Assembly: GCA_028875725.1 (NCBI GenBank)
Contig: JAPPCR010000023.1
Coordinates: 531,620 to 595,619 of the forward strand
Source of the DNA: Acidobacteriota bacterium
GTDB lineage: Bacteria; Acidobacteriota; Thermoanaerobaculia; Multivoradales; Multivoraceae
Direction of reading: 5' to 3'
Length of the DNA stretch: 64,000 bases
Notes under the pieces: model-generated
Told to the model about the DNA's origin: nothing
The model's database searches: none
The model's input: the letters and a program-made list of their open reading frames with translations, nothing else
Position numbers and translations under genes: made by a program
Shown: positions 55,178 to 62,729 of the stretch, in pieces
How positions within the stretch are numbered: the stretch's first letter is position 1
How the letters are laid out: every line of letters begins with the position of its first letter

Positions 55178-55245
55178 GCCGGCGTCCTCGCCGGCATGTA
55201 ACCGCGGGTCCACTGACCCGCGGACAACACGAGCCGCGAAGCGGC
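55178..55245. repeat. Three consecutive hairpins; palindromic repeat copy 3
   Basis: GCCGGCG-TCCT-CGCCGGC (55178-55195), then CCGCGGGTC-CACT-GACCCGCGG (55202-55223, nine perfect pairs), then GCCGC-GAA-GCGGC (55233-55245). They lie between convergent genes, so they may end both transcripts. The first hairpin and the GCGAAGCGGCGACC tail match the copy at 42196. Confidence 0.65.
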
Positions 55246-55257
55246 GACCATCCTTCA

Positions 55258-55671
55258 CTACGTCGTCAGACGCACCCGTTCCCCATCCAGTTCGATCGTG
55301 GTCTTGGAGTAGGTCAGCTTCTCGACGATCTTGCCGCCCCGGAAGTGCAGCACATCGAGGCCGCGCCTGGCTTCGTGCTTTTCTTCCTGGCCCTTCTCGA
55401 ACGAGGGCGAGTCGAGCTGCCAGCGGAAAAGCATCTTCTGTTCGACTTCGTCGATGAAGGTCTCTTCGGTCGTGAACTTGAAGTCTCCATGATTGGCGAA
55501 CCATGGCGCCCATGCCTCACGCAGATTCTCCTTGCCCCTGACCGAGCCTCCGTTCCAGTTCTCGAAGTAGATCTCATCGTGAAACAGGTCCATCACGCCG
55601 TCGAGGTCGTGCTCGTTCCAGGCTGCGCCCCACTTCGCGAACGCGCTGGACATTCCGTCTCTTGTCAGCAT
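55258..55671 (-). CDS. NTF2/SnoaL-like protein
   Basis: A 137-residue single-domain protein of the nuclear-transport-factor-2-like fold. SSAFAKWGAAWNEHDLDGVMDLF and YFENWNGGSVRGKENLREAW are the usual opening helices, GLDVLHFRGGKIVEKLTY the ending. Such proteins act as small isomerases, hydrolases or binding partners; substrate unknown. The start at 55671 has AGGAGG upstream, placed at the very end of the preceding antitoxin-like gene. Confidence 0.82.
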   Translation of the reverse strand: MLTRDGMSSAFAKWGAAWNEHDLDGVMDLFHDEIYFENWNGGSVRGKENLREAWAPWFANHGDFKFTTEETFIDEVEQKMLFRWQLDSPSFEKGQEEKHEARRGLDVLHFRGGKIVEKLTYSKTTIELDGERVRLTT

Positions 55672-55683
55672 GGTCTCTTCCTC

Positions 55684-56007
55684 CTATCCCCGGGTGGCAC
55701 CGCTTGAGATGGTCCTCAGGTCCCGTTGCAGGTCTTCCAGTTCGTACTGCGCCGGGATGTTCGCCGAGCGCGCGTAGTCCATCATCTCCCACAGGGAGAC
55801 ACCGGCATCGCGCGCCGCCCGCGCGAGTGTGAGCTTGCGCTCGCCGTACTGCCGGGCGTAGGGCTCGAGCTTCCAGTCGTGAACCGCCCGTGCGAGCAAC
55901 CGGCGCACCGTCGTCGAGCGGTCGGACTGCTCGACTTCCCCGATGAGTTCGAGTTCGCGCACCAGACCCACGGGCAGCCTGGCTCGAATCGTCTCTTCTC
56001 TCCTCAT
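55684..56007 (-). CDS. UPF0175-family small protein (antitoxin-like)
   Basis: A 107-residue protein of the UPF0175 group: an N-terminal ribbon-helix-helix-like part (TIRARLPVGLVRELELI) and the diagnostic YGERKLTLARAARDAGVSLW ending in a helix-turn-helix. These proteins often pair with PIN toxins, but none is next to it. It is in an operon with the NTF2-like gene (12 bp gap). Confidence 0.78.
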   Translation of the reverse strand: MRREETIRARLPVGLVRELELIGEVEQSDRSTTVRRLLARAVHDWKLEPYARQYGERKLTLARAARDAGVSLWEMMDYARSANIPAQYELEDLQRDLRTISSGATRG

Positions 56008-56044
56008 CTCTAGGCCCCGCGCAACTCTACGCCCGTTCCGGCCG

Positions 56045-56102
56045 GACGCGTACGGGCCAGCTCAATCTCAGGCAGTGGTTTCGCCTACTAGGCTTAGGGG
56101 TC
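56045..56102 (+). repeat. Leader segment duplicated at 58323-58379
   Basis: GGACGCGTAC, then GTTTCGCCTA-CTA-GGCTT-A-GGGGTCA, just before the phd-like gene, recurs at 58323-58379 as GGACGCGTAC, then GTTTCGCCTAGGCTTCGGGGTCA, just before a small gene. The genes that follow (56344 and 58380) are also paralogous, so a whole segment was copied. In this copy the phd-like gene lies between leader and body. Confidence 0.7.
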
Positions 56103-56336
56103 ATGAAGCAGGTCAGCGTTCGAGAAGCCAAGTCGAATCTCTCCCGGCTGTTGCAGGAGGTAGCCGCCGGTCAGGATGTCGTGATCACTCGCTCGGGGCG
56201 TCCCGTCGCGAAGCTCGTCAATGTAGAGGAGGGGCGACCGATCCTCGGGATCGACCAAGGCCAGTTCGTGGTGCCGGAGGACTTCGATACGCCGCTCAAT
56301 GAGGACCTGCTGCGCGCCTTTGAAGGCCGGTTGTGA
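56103..56336 (+). CDS. Phd/YefM-family antitoxin
   Basis: A 77-residue antitoxin: MKQVSVREAKSNLSRLLQEV then GQDVVITRSGRPVAKLV is the standard Phd/YefM N-terminal DNA-binding domain. No Doc, YoeB or PIN toxin follows; the next frame is a broken copy of an unrelated small gene. It is either an orphan or acts with a distant toxin. Confidence 0.85.
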   Translation: MKQVSVREAKSNLSRLLQEVAAGQDVVITRSGRPVAKLVNVEEGRPILGIDQGQFVVPEDFDTPLNEDLLRAFEGRL

Positions 56337-56343
56337 CGCCGTG

Positions 56344-56570
56344 ATGCCGACCCACCGCTTCACCCTGATCGTCGAAGGCCCTGACTTGCAGGCCGAACGG
56401 GTCATCGACGCCCCTTCCAGGCCGGCTGCAACGACGCCACGGTCGGACGGACCGATGGCGCGCGGTACATCGAGTTCGACCGGGAAGCGGGGAGCTTCAA
56501 CCAGGCTGTCTTCTCCGCGGTGCAGGACCTCGAGAAGGTCGAGGGCGTTCAGATCACGCGGGTCTTCTGA
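56344..56570 (+). pseudogene. Frameshifted copy of the small gene at 58380
   Basis: Begins MPTHRFTLIVEGPDLQAERVI, nearly identical to the intact gene at 58380, and ends with the same codons (ITRVF, stop). Its length is 227 nt against 228, one base missing at GACGCCC/CTTCC where the intact copy has GACGCCCTCTTCC. The frame is lost after residue 23, so it is inactive unless the base is a sequencing loss. Confidence 0.85.
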
Positions 56571-56600
56571 CCGGACGAGTCCAACCCGGCCGCACTAGCG

Positions 56601-57299
56601 TCACGGATGGAAGTTGATCGTCACGACCCGGTACACGGCCACAGGCTCGCCGTGGAGCGTCGCCGGCTTGAACTTGTATCGCCTCACGGACCTCGCCGCC
56701 TCCAGACCGAGTCCGTAGCCGGGATCCTGGAGAAGGACCGGGTGCTCCACCCTTCCGCGTTCATTGATGACGAATCCGATCACCGCCGCGCCATAGGCGC
56801 CAGCCTCACGTGCCCAGGCAGTCTTCCTTGGCACATAGGAGTGAGGGTTCTTCCGCACAGGCGGCTTCATCCCTTCGACCGGCTTACCGCCAACATTCAG
56901 CGTGTGGATCTCCCGGTCCGGATCAGCGAGGCGTAGTGCCTCGAGGTCGGCGTCGACGACGAGTCGGAGGGCGAATCCGTAGTGCTCGGCGGCATTGCTG
57001 TTTCTCTGGTCGACGTAGCGAAGCGCCGATGAGACGGCCACGTCGTGCAGTCCCTCCTCTTCTGCCGCCGCGGCGTGGACAGCCCAGAAGAGCGGCGGCA
57101 GTTCCAGGCCGGAATGGAGCGCCTCGAGCTCGACCATGTCGTCCAGGGCGCTGAGCGCCTCGGGCAACTGGTCCAGTTGGATGAAGCGTGTCGCTTCCGC
57201 CCACAGGCGTTCCACCTCGGCCTCCGGGGTCGGCTCTACCTGCGCCAGCACGCGCGCCGCGGCGAGCAGCAGGAGAAGGACAGCGCTGCGATTCGTCAC
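56601..57299 (-). CDS. TonB C-terminal domain (energy-transducer-like) exported protein
   Basis: A 232-residue protein with a signal peptide (LLLLLAAARVLAQ), a helical middle resembling TPR-like repeats (LWAEATRFIQLDQLPEALSAL) and a TonB_C domain: GAAVIGFVINERGRVEHPVLLQ, ARSVRRYKFKPATLHGEPV. It lacks the Pro-rich linker and N-terminal anchor of true TonB, so it is secreted rather than an energy transducer. GTG start overlapping the upstream small gene by 4 nt. Confidence 0.8.
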   Translation of the reverse strand: MTNRSAVLLLLLAAARVLAQVEPTPEAEVERLWAEATRFIQLDQLPEALSALDDMVELEALHSGLELPPLFWAVHAAAAEEEGLHDVAVSSALRYVDQRNSNAAEHYGFALRLVVDADLEALRLADPDREIHTLNVGGKPVEGMKPPVRKNPHSYVPRKTAWAREAGAYGAAVIGFVINERGRVEHPVLLQDPGYGLGLEAARSVRRYKFKPATLHGEPVAVYRVVTINFHP

Positions 57300-57505
57300 G
57301 GGCGGGTCCGGATTGGCAGCCCCTGCAGGTCGAACGTGGACGGCTTGTCACCGCGGGCCTTCCGCGTCTCCTCCCGTACTCGCTTGGCCAACTCGATCCG
57401 TTCCCGCCAATCGGGGTCCATGCCGGCCGGTGGGGACCCAAGCGCGGGTGACTGTCCGGCGGCATCCCGACTGCGATCCGGCAGTGTGGCTTTGGGCTGG
57501 GTCAC
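57296..57505 (-). CDS. Small hypothetical protein coupled to the TonB_C gene
   Basis: A 69-residue hydrophilic protein (GTG start) ending IRTRP. It has a Pro/Ser-rich front half and a basic helix (RERIELAKRVREETRKARG). I recognise no family. The only support is the open frame and the GTGA overlap with the next gene; it could be an untranslated frame. Confidence 0.4.
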   Translation of the reverse strand: MTQPKATLPDRSRDAAGQSPALGSPPAGMDPDWRERIELAKRVREETRKARGDKPSTFDLQGLPIRTRP

Positions 57506-57601
57506 GACTGGTTGCTGCTGGTCCGCATGATCTGTTGTTCCAAGTACACGCTCTCCCTCATGCTCAAGGCGTACGAGTCTGACTCTACGCCGTGATGGAA
57601 G

Positions 57602-57871
57602 TCAGCCTCCAACAAGAACCGGGGACACCAAGGTATCTTCTCGAGCCCCGCTCTTCCGCACCAACGCTCCGCCCTTGATGCCCTTCGCGTAGACGGCACG
57701 TATGGCCTCGTCGCAGCTCGGGTAGGCACCGATGACCTGCTGGCCGCGAATCACCAGGTGCTGGTTCGGGTACTTGCGCCTGAGCTGGTCGAAGTTCTCG
57801 TCGTAGTAGTCCCGTTCCTCCTTGAGCACAGTCCTCACAACGTAGCCCCCCGAAGCACGCTTTGGCTCCAT
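57602..57871 (-). CDS. Small protein, DUF5678-like
   Basis: An 89-residue protein: YDENFDQLRRKYPNQHLVIRGQQVIGAYPSCDEAI, given as residues ~23-57, resembles the DUF5678 core in which YPxxxVxVxGxxVxGxxxxxxEA recurs. Function unknown. It lies 67 bp downstream of an Xre-type gene on the same strand and may be co-transcribed with it. Confidence 0.6.
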   Translation of the reverse strand: MEPKRASGGYVVRTVLKEERDYYDENFDQLRRKYPNQHLVIRGQQVIGAYPSCDEAIRAVYAKGIKGGALVRKSGAREDTLVSPVLVGG

Positions 57872-57938
57872 TGCCAGCGCGCCCCGGCAGGCCGTGTGCG
57901 AAGCGCACGACCGTCCGCAGACTTGTGGGATGTCGGCG

Positions 57939-58271
57939 TCAGCGGACTTGGGAGGGTTGCGGTAGCGGAGCCGACCGGGACACGTCGACCTTCACGGTGA
58001 CCCTGGCGTTGGCGTCCAAAGAGGCCAACATCTTCATCAGCCGATCCAGCGTGAAGCGCCCAAGATCCGCGTTGCGGATGCGGGAGAAGTCCGCCGCGGC
58101 GAACCCGGTGAGACTCGCCGCCTTGCGCACCGCGAGACCACGATCGTCCAACACGGCGATGATTCGCGCGGCAAGGACGGCCTTCGCCTGCTTGAGGTCG
58201 GCCTGGGGATCACCGAAGTCTCGGAAGACGTTCCCGCTTCCGTGGACAAGCTCGACGTTCTTCTCACTCAT
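57939..58271 (-). CDS. Xre-family helix-turn-helix protein (HigA-like antitoxin)
   Basis: A 110-residue DNA-binding protein. LAVRKAASLTGFAAADFSRIRN is the helix-turn-helix and FTLDRLMKMLASLDANARVTVKV the tail of HigA-type/DUF-linked antitoxins that are usually preceded by a RelE-like toxin. None is adjacent. Probably an orphan regulator in this accessory stretch. Confidence 0.8.
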   Translation of the reverse strand: MSEKNVELVHGSGNVFRDFGDPQADLKQAKAVLAARIIAVLDDRGLAVRKAASLTGFAAADFSRIRNADLGRFTLDRLMKMLASLDANARVTVKVDVSRSAPLPQPSQVR

Positions 58272-58379
58272 GGAGTGATGTTGTCAGATACGACTACATC
58301 AAGCCGGTACCCGCGCAGGGCTGGACGCGTACCCCCGGGCGAGATGGAGACTGGGTTTCGCCTAGGCTTCGGGGTCACG

Positions 58380-58607
58380 ATGCCGACCCGACGTTTCACA
58401 CTGATCGTCGAGGGCCCTGACCTGCAAGCCGAACGGGTCATCGACGCCCTCTTCCAAGCCGGCTGTGACGACGCCACGGTCGGACGGACGGATGGCGTGC
58501 AGTACATCGAGTTCGACCGAGAAGCGAAGAGCCTCCTTCAGGCGGTCTCCTCCGCGCTGCACGACGTCGAGAACGTCGAGGGCGTTCAGATCACGCGGGT
58601 CTTCTAG
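58380..58607 (+). CDS. Small protein, intact paralogue of the broken copy at 56344
   Basis: A 75-residue protein, MPTRRFTLIVEGPDLQAERV to ITRVF. It has an alternating strand/helix pattern (FTLIVEG; QAERVIDALFQAGC; QYIEFDREAKSL) resembling small proteins that precede HTH antitoxin-type genes. The next gene, 17 bp on, is such an HTH protein. Function unknown; a toxin/antitoxin-like unit is a guess. Confidence 0.7.
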   Translation: MPTRRFTLIVEGPDLQAERVIDALFQAGCDDATVGRTDGVQYIEFDREAKSLLQAVSSALHDVENVEGVQITRVF

Positions 58608-58624
58608 GAAGAAGGGTTGAGACC

Positions 58625-58804
58625 ATGCCACTGACGCGTGACTTCAGAGTGACGGTCCGGGAGCGGCTCGAGCGCGACCCAGGCTTTCGGGAGGCGCTGC
58701 TCGAAGAAGCAGTGCAGTGCCTTCTTGCCGGCGAGGTAGACGTCGGCAAGTCGATTCTGCGTGACTACGTCAACGCGACCATCGGGGTTCGCGAACGGCG
58801 CTAG
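58625..58804 (+). CDS. Short HTH-type regulator (addiction-module antitoxin-like)
   Basis: A 59-residue protein, PLTRDFRVTVRERLERDPGF with FREALLEEAVQCLLAGEVDV and ILRDYVNATIG. This resembles HTH proteins (ALTRDFKETV...LNGEPETARLILRDLVNATVGF) often encoded after the small gene type at 58380. It appears shortened at the C-terminus, ending RERR, where relatives continue with a second helix-turn-helix. It overlaps the convergent membrane-protein gene by 4 nt. Confidence 0.7.
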   Translation: MPLTRDFRVTVRERLERDPGFREALLEEAVQCLLAGEVDVGKSILRDYVNATIGVRERR

Positions 58805-59250
58805 GGCGCCTTCCCGGACCGCGCGCGCAGCCTCCCCGTCCCGAACCACACCCCGACAGCCCCAACCACCGGGTTGAGCCAGTTGAACCACGCCGGCTGA
58901 AGAGCCCCCGCGGTCGCCTCCATCATCGACACGTCGTCGGGGCGCGGTCCCGCCACCATCTCCGGCGGGATCAGGGCATTCACCACTCCGAACACGATCA
59001 CCAGGCCGATCAGCATCGTGGCGCCCCTGGCATCGTGCGCCACCCTGGCACAGACCTGCCCGCCGACGTACGCGCCCATGAGCCCGAGTACGAGCTGGAG
59101 GACTGCCCAGCCGACGGGTACCTCCCAGGAACCCGGCTCGAAGGCGCGCGAGGGCCCCACCGTCAACCACAGAAGCGAGAAAAGTGCGAAGAGCACGGCG
59201 GCCATGGCGACGTAGCCGGCGATGGCGGCGAGGATGTTCCTGAGCATCAT
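58801..59250 (-). CDS. Four-helix membrane protein
   Basis: A 149-residue integral membrane protein with about four hydrophobic segments (NILAAIAGYVAMAAVLFALF; AVLQLVLGLMGAYVGG; MLIGLVIVFGVVNALI; LNPVVGAVGVWFGTG). The ATG has AGGGAGG 3 nt upstream. Family not recognised; small membrane proteins of this size occur widely in acidobacteria and related groups. Confidence 0.75.
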   Translation of the reverse strand: MMLRNILAAIAGYVAMAAVLFALFSLLWLTVGPSRAFEPGSWEVPVGWAVLQLVLGLMGAYVGGQVCARVAHDARGATMLIGLVIVFGVVNALIPPEMVAGPRPDDVSMMEATAGALQPAWFNWLNPVVGAVGVWFGTGRLRARSGKAP

Positions 59251-59271
59251 GTTCCTCCCTGAGGCGACAGC

Positions 59272-60185
59272 CTAGCGATGGCGCTCGAAGTAGGCCCGCA
59301 GCCGCGCCGCCTCGTCCGCCGCCGCGGGATCGCCTTCCACCTGGTACAGGCGGGTACGAACCACGAACAGGTCCATGTCCTCCTCGCTGGGCGGCGTGTC
59401 CCTCTCGATGATCTCCCACACCTTGCGAGGGAAGAAGCTGCCCCAGTCCGGCCGGCGGCCGTCCACGTCGGTGAAGCCGTACTCCTTCGCCAGTCCCCAG
59501 CTTGAGAACAGGCCGCCGCTCTTGGCCCCGACGTCCGGCTCGGCGGCCAGCGCCGCCACCGCGCGCCCCACGTAGCACGGCGTTTCGGCCTCGGCGAAGT
59601 ACGGATCCTTCTCGATGGCGTCCCGCCAATTCGCCTCGGTGACCCCGAAGTGGTCGAGCACCGCCTCGGACCGCATCAGCCCCGGCGTGAGCGCCACCGT
59701 CGTCACCCGGTGCGCGTGCAGGTGGGCCGCCATCGCGTAGGCCAGCCGAATGACCGCGTTCTTGGCCACGTCGTAGAAGAGGTTGCCGCGATACCCGAAG
59801 GTGTCGTCGTCGGTGACCTCGACGACGAGCCCCGCGTTGCGCTCGACCCTCAGGGGAACGCCATGCCGGCTCGTGACGATGTGAGTGTGGACGGCGCGCT
59901 CCAGCAGTTCGAACCCCTCAGCGGTGGAGAGCTCCCAGAAGGGCGCTTCCACTCGGTCAGCGCGTCGCCGCCCCAGATATCGTTGACGAGCACGTCGAGC
60001 CGGCCCTGCTCGGCGCGGACGCACGCAAACAGCCGCTCGACCTCCGCCTCGACGGTGTGGTCCGTGCGGACGGCGATGCCGCGGCCTCCCGCGGCGGTCA
60101 CCATCTCGGCGGTCTCTTCGATGGTCTCGGGCGATCAACGTCGTTTCGGTGGCGCCGTAGCCGGTCTCTCGCCCATCCGCTTCGC
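59272..60185 (-). pseudogene. Short-chain dehydrogenase, N-terminally truncated with two frameshifts
   Basis: An SDR gene in decay. The C-terminal two thirds is good, with the catalytic YDVAK (Tyr-x-x-x-Lys) and VALTPGLMRSEAV. The segment TAAGGRGIAVRTDHTVEAEV to LVNDIWGGDALTEW is in another phase, so frameshifts lie near 60130 and 59950. Before that, GRETGYGATETTLIAR joins in the first phase, and the Rossmann start (TGxxxGxG) is absent. Not expected to give an active enzyme. Confidence 0.75.
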
Positions 60186-60503
60186 GCGCTCCGGCGGGTG
60201 AGGTGCCGGATTGCGGACCGCCACACAACAGCATCGCCGAGAGGGTGACTGCGCTTGCGTTCGTCGTCACTCGCTGTGGCCCTCTCGTCGCCACTCTTGG
60301 CACTGGGCCACTACCGCCTTCGCGGGCCTTCGGTCCACGGTCCTTGCTCTATGCACCCACCGTCACGGTCTCTTTGCCTGAAAGGGGGACGAAGGGGGGA
60401 ACGGAAGGTCGGTGAGGGTGCCACCTTTTTCCTCGTCCCAGCCAAGCTGGTACGCTGCACTCGAACACCCTGTGTACGACAGTCAACTGAAAAGGAGGTT
60501 GGG
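60186..60503. other. Intergenic stretch without a supported gene
   Basis: About 318 bp between the SDR remnant and the lipoprotein gene. The short open frames have no ribosome site or family resemblance. A purine-rich run GAAAGGGGGACGAAGGGGGG (60379-60398) and a GGTGCCACCTTTTT (60417-60430) stand out; the latter has a T-tract and could end a transcript, but its stem is weak. Confidence 0.4.
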
Positions 60504-60785
60504 ATGAAGAAACAAGTGCCGACTATCATCTTGGCTGTACTGCTGCTCGGCTGCGGCGGAACGGGCTACGACGAGTCGACAGCCGAACTCGCTCCAGGTG
60601 ACGACTGGCTCATCGTCCGCGTAGCCGGCTGTTCTTACATTGGCTACGCGATGATGACCGAACCGTGGACAGCCAGGGTGGACTACCAGAGGTCCTTTGA
60701 GATCATCGGACACTTCAACTCCGGAGACGAAGCGATCATCGCCGCGAAGAACGCGGTTCTGGAGCGCTGCAACAATCCAGAGTAG
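60504..60785 (+). CDS. Small predicted lipoprotein
   Basis: A 93-residue protein starting MKKQVPTIILAVLLLGCGG, a lipoprotein signal with Cys17. The ATG is preceded by AAAAGGAGG at ideal spacing. The mature part has three Cys, and an ending IIAAKNAVLERCNNPE. No family recognised. Confidence 0.75.
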   Translation: MKKQVPTIILAVLLLGCGGTGYDESTAELAPGDDWLIVRVAGCSYIGYAMMTEPWTARVDYQRSFEIIGHFNSGDEAIIAAKNAVLERCNNPE

Positions 60786-61030
60786 AACCACAAAAGACGG
60801 TGAGACGGCCAAGTCCTCTTCGCTCAAGGCGCATCGGCTCCGCGACGTGGCGGGGGCGATCGAACAGTCTGCAAATCGAACTCTATGAACCGCCGACCTA
60901 CCGGGTCCCTCGACCAAGGGGCCGGCAGCTAAAGCGGTACGTCGACGAGTTCGCCGACAGGGCGCGCGGCTTCGCAACGGGCCGAGACTGGAGTAGGCTC
61001 TCACCAATGCACCGATCCAGGAGAAACGCA

Positions 61031-61360
61031 ATGGTGAAGCACCCCATCCTCGGCGGCCAGTACTTGGTTTCGGCCACAATCACGGCCGTCCCCATGGACG
61101 TCCAACACGACGCGATCTTCTGCCGGCTGATTCAGGAGCGCGCCGCGTTGCTGTCGTTCTTCACCGAGGACGAAATGGACCTCTTCGTGAAAGTCACTGA
61201 CAGCCGAGCAGAGACAGGCCACTGGTTGTTTCATGCGGCCTCCCTTACAGGCTTCCCCGGCTCGATCACGGTAACCAAACCGGAAGCAGGGACGAAGAGG
61301 TACACATTCAACATGAACCAGCCCGTCGTCGTCGGAACCCTGGACTTCCTAGCCTCATAG
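61031..61360 (+). CDS. Hypothetical protein
   Basis: A 109-residue protein from the ATG at 61031, which has AGGAG 8 nt upstream. VSATITAVPMDVQHDAIFC, FFTEDEMDLFVKVTDSRAE and VVVGTLDFLAS are its clearest stretches; no family is recognised. The frame is open further upstream without a ribosome site. Confidence 0.5.
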   Translation: MVKHPILGGQYLVSATITAVPMDVQHDAIFCRLIQERAALLSFFTEDEMDLFVKVTDSRAETGHWLFHAASLTGFPGSITVTKPEAGTKRYTFNMNQPVVVGTLDFLAS

Positions 61361-61432
61361 TAAAGGCGCTGACCGTTGTCTCGCTGATCGTGGCCGAGGC
61401 GCACGGCTAGGCCCCTACCGCTCCGGCACAAG

Positions 61433-61476
61433 TGTGCAGTCTTCAGTTGCCAGATGTGTGCAGTTTTCGGTTGCCA
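61433..61476. repeat. Two 20-bp direct repeats, 24-bp period
   Basis: TGTGCAGTCTTCAGTTGCCA (61433-61452) and TGTGCAGTTTTCGGTTGCCA (61457-61476) match at 18 of 20. They lie just outside a transposase remnant, and may be the end of a degraded insertion element with multiple terminal repeats. Confidence 0.5.
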
Positions 61477-61489
61477 TTGACACCCGCGT

Positions 61490-61800
61490 CGGCCTGCGGG
61501 TCGCGGCGGGTTGTGCGACGCCCCTGCGTCGACTGATGTCGGCCAGCCTGCCTCTCGCATCAGGCTGGCGACTGCTTGTGCCCTACGCTGCCTGCCGATT
61601 CCACGAGCTAGGCGTGGACGCGCGACGAATCGTAGCTGCCCCGACTGCGCCGCTGATTCTCCGAACACCTGCCGCAACAGATTGTCATCTGACAGCGCCC
61701 GCCCCGAACGCGTCCCCTGAGCCACGGATGGAACCTGCCCAGGGACACGCCCAGCACCTAGGCCATCGTGGCGATGTGAAACCGCCCGGTGGTCCCCTAA
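61490..61800 (-). mobile_element. Degraded IS3-family transposase (OrfB) fragment
   Basis: Pieces of an IS3-type OrfB occur in two phases on this strand: SRGSYDSSRVHA (IS3: SRGTYGSPRVHA) is followed by a stop, and in the other phase SDDNLLRQVF and QAVASLMREAGW (IS3: KRVARLMREAGL). An N-terminal piece VLGVSLGRFHPWL-like lies near 61720-61770 after a further shift. The catalytic DDE domain is missing. The rest of 61361-62016 holds no supported gene. Confidence 0.65.
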
Positions 61801-62016
61801 CGAACCGTCCAGTGTCCGAACGGATCGGCGCCCACATAGGGGGCCTGCCCGGGTCCCCATGCGGGCTGCTATTGCCACTGCTCAGAATTGAATCTACCAT
61901 CAGCGCACTAGGTTACGGCTGAGGCTCGAAGTCGCCAGCCGTCCACCGTACGCGCGGTCGTCCGTGGCCTGCGGGAGGTACAACACGGGAGAAGGAGTCG
62001 AAAGGAGGATCGATAA

Positions 62017-62442
62017 GTGGAACAACCGGCCTGCGAGATGGTCACGACGCTATCCAATCTCGACGCCGTATGGGGGGCGGCCATAGGCGCCGGTGGTGCC
62101 CTCGCGGCCGCGGGACTAACGCTAGTCGCGACTCGCGGGCGCGATCGTCAACGGCTGTCGGCAGATTTCTTGACCATCTACATGAAGGACATTCACCACC
62201 ACCACGCGGAGGCGTTTGACGGTCTCCGAAAGGGCAGCTACGAAGCGTACTTAGTGGGGAACTGGTTCGAGGCTTTCGCCGCGCTGACTACGTCGAAGCT
62301 GGCCAGCCGCAAAATCGTCAGGCATTCAGGCCTGGAGGAGCAAATGAGAGAGTTTTGGAACGAGGCTGTAGCAGCACACACAAAGGGCGGCCCACTAGAT
62401 CCCCATGAGAAATGGCCGGACTTGGGGAGGCTAGTGGGATGA
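62017..62442 (+). CDS. Hypothetical protein with N-terminal membrane segment
   Basis: A 141-residue protein. The GTG at 62017 has AAAGGAGG 8 nt upstream. An N-terminal hydrophobic stretch (WGAAIGAGGALAAAGLTLVAT) is followed by a helical soluble region with a HHHH run (DIHHHHAEAFDGLRKGSYEA). It overlaps the next gene by 4 nt (ATGA). Family unknown. Confidence 0.6.
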   Translation: MEQPACEMVTTLSNLDAVWGAAIGAGGALAAAGLTLVATRGRDRQRLSADFLTIYMKDIHHHHAEAFDGLRKGSYEAYLVGNWFEAFAALTTSKLASRKIVRHSGLEEQMREFWNEAVAAHTKGGPLDPHEKWPDLGRLVG

Positions 62443-62660
62443 GGGTCTACAGGATTCCAGCCGATCTGGCTGAGCTCAGAGACAGGCTCTCTGAACTAGA
62501 ACACGGAGGCGACGAAGCGAAGTGCGCAGTGGTGCCCGCGAACGTAGATGTGGCGAGGCTCGCGAGACCCCCAAGACCGGGCGCGGGCAGCGGTCGCGCA
62601 GCTTTCCGATGCCCGCATTGTGGCGCAACTTCGGGGATGCCCGAAGTTGCGCGGTCCTGA
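62439..62660 (+). CDS. Hypothetical protein ending in a CxxC segment
   Basis: A 73-residue frame coupled by ATGA to the preceding gene. RIPADLAELRDRLSELEHGG is a plausible helix. The ending passes through the FRCPHCGATSG segment and a 13-bp inverted repeat, which looks like a different kind of sequence; the true protein may have been truncated or altered there by an inserted element. Confidence 0.45.
   Translation: MRVYRIPADLAELRDRLSELEHGGDEAKCAVVPANVDVARLARPPRPGAGSGRAAFRCPHCGATSGMPEVARS
62623..62652. repeat. 13-bp perfect inverted repeat with 4-nt loop
   Basis: GCGCAACTTCGGG-GATG-CCCGAAGTTGCGC. Such a long perfect stem inside a coding frame is unusual. It could be a terminator for the two-gene unit before it (no T-tract) or the end of a small inserted palindromic element. 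Confidence 0.6.
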
Positions 62661-62729
62661 GCTTCCCGTCTTGCCATCCAAGGAGTTCGCATCGGATGCA
62701 GTGAGCCAGCCGCCGGTTCCGTGTGATCG

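Noticed and set aside
60379-60430. Purine-rich run and GGTGCCACCTTTTT as a riboswitch or strong terminator
   Set aside because: The possible stem has only four or five pairs and no conserved riboswitch core is visible.
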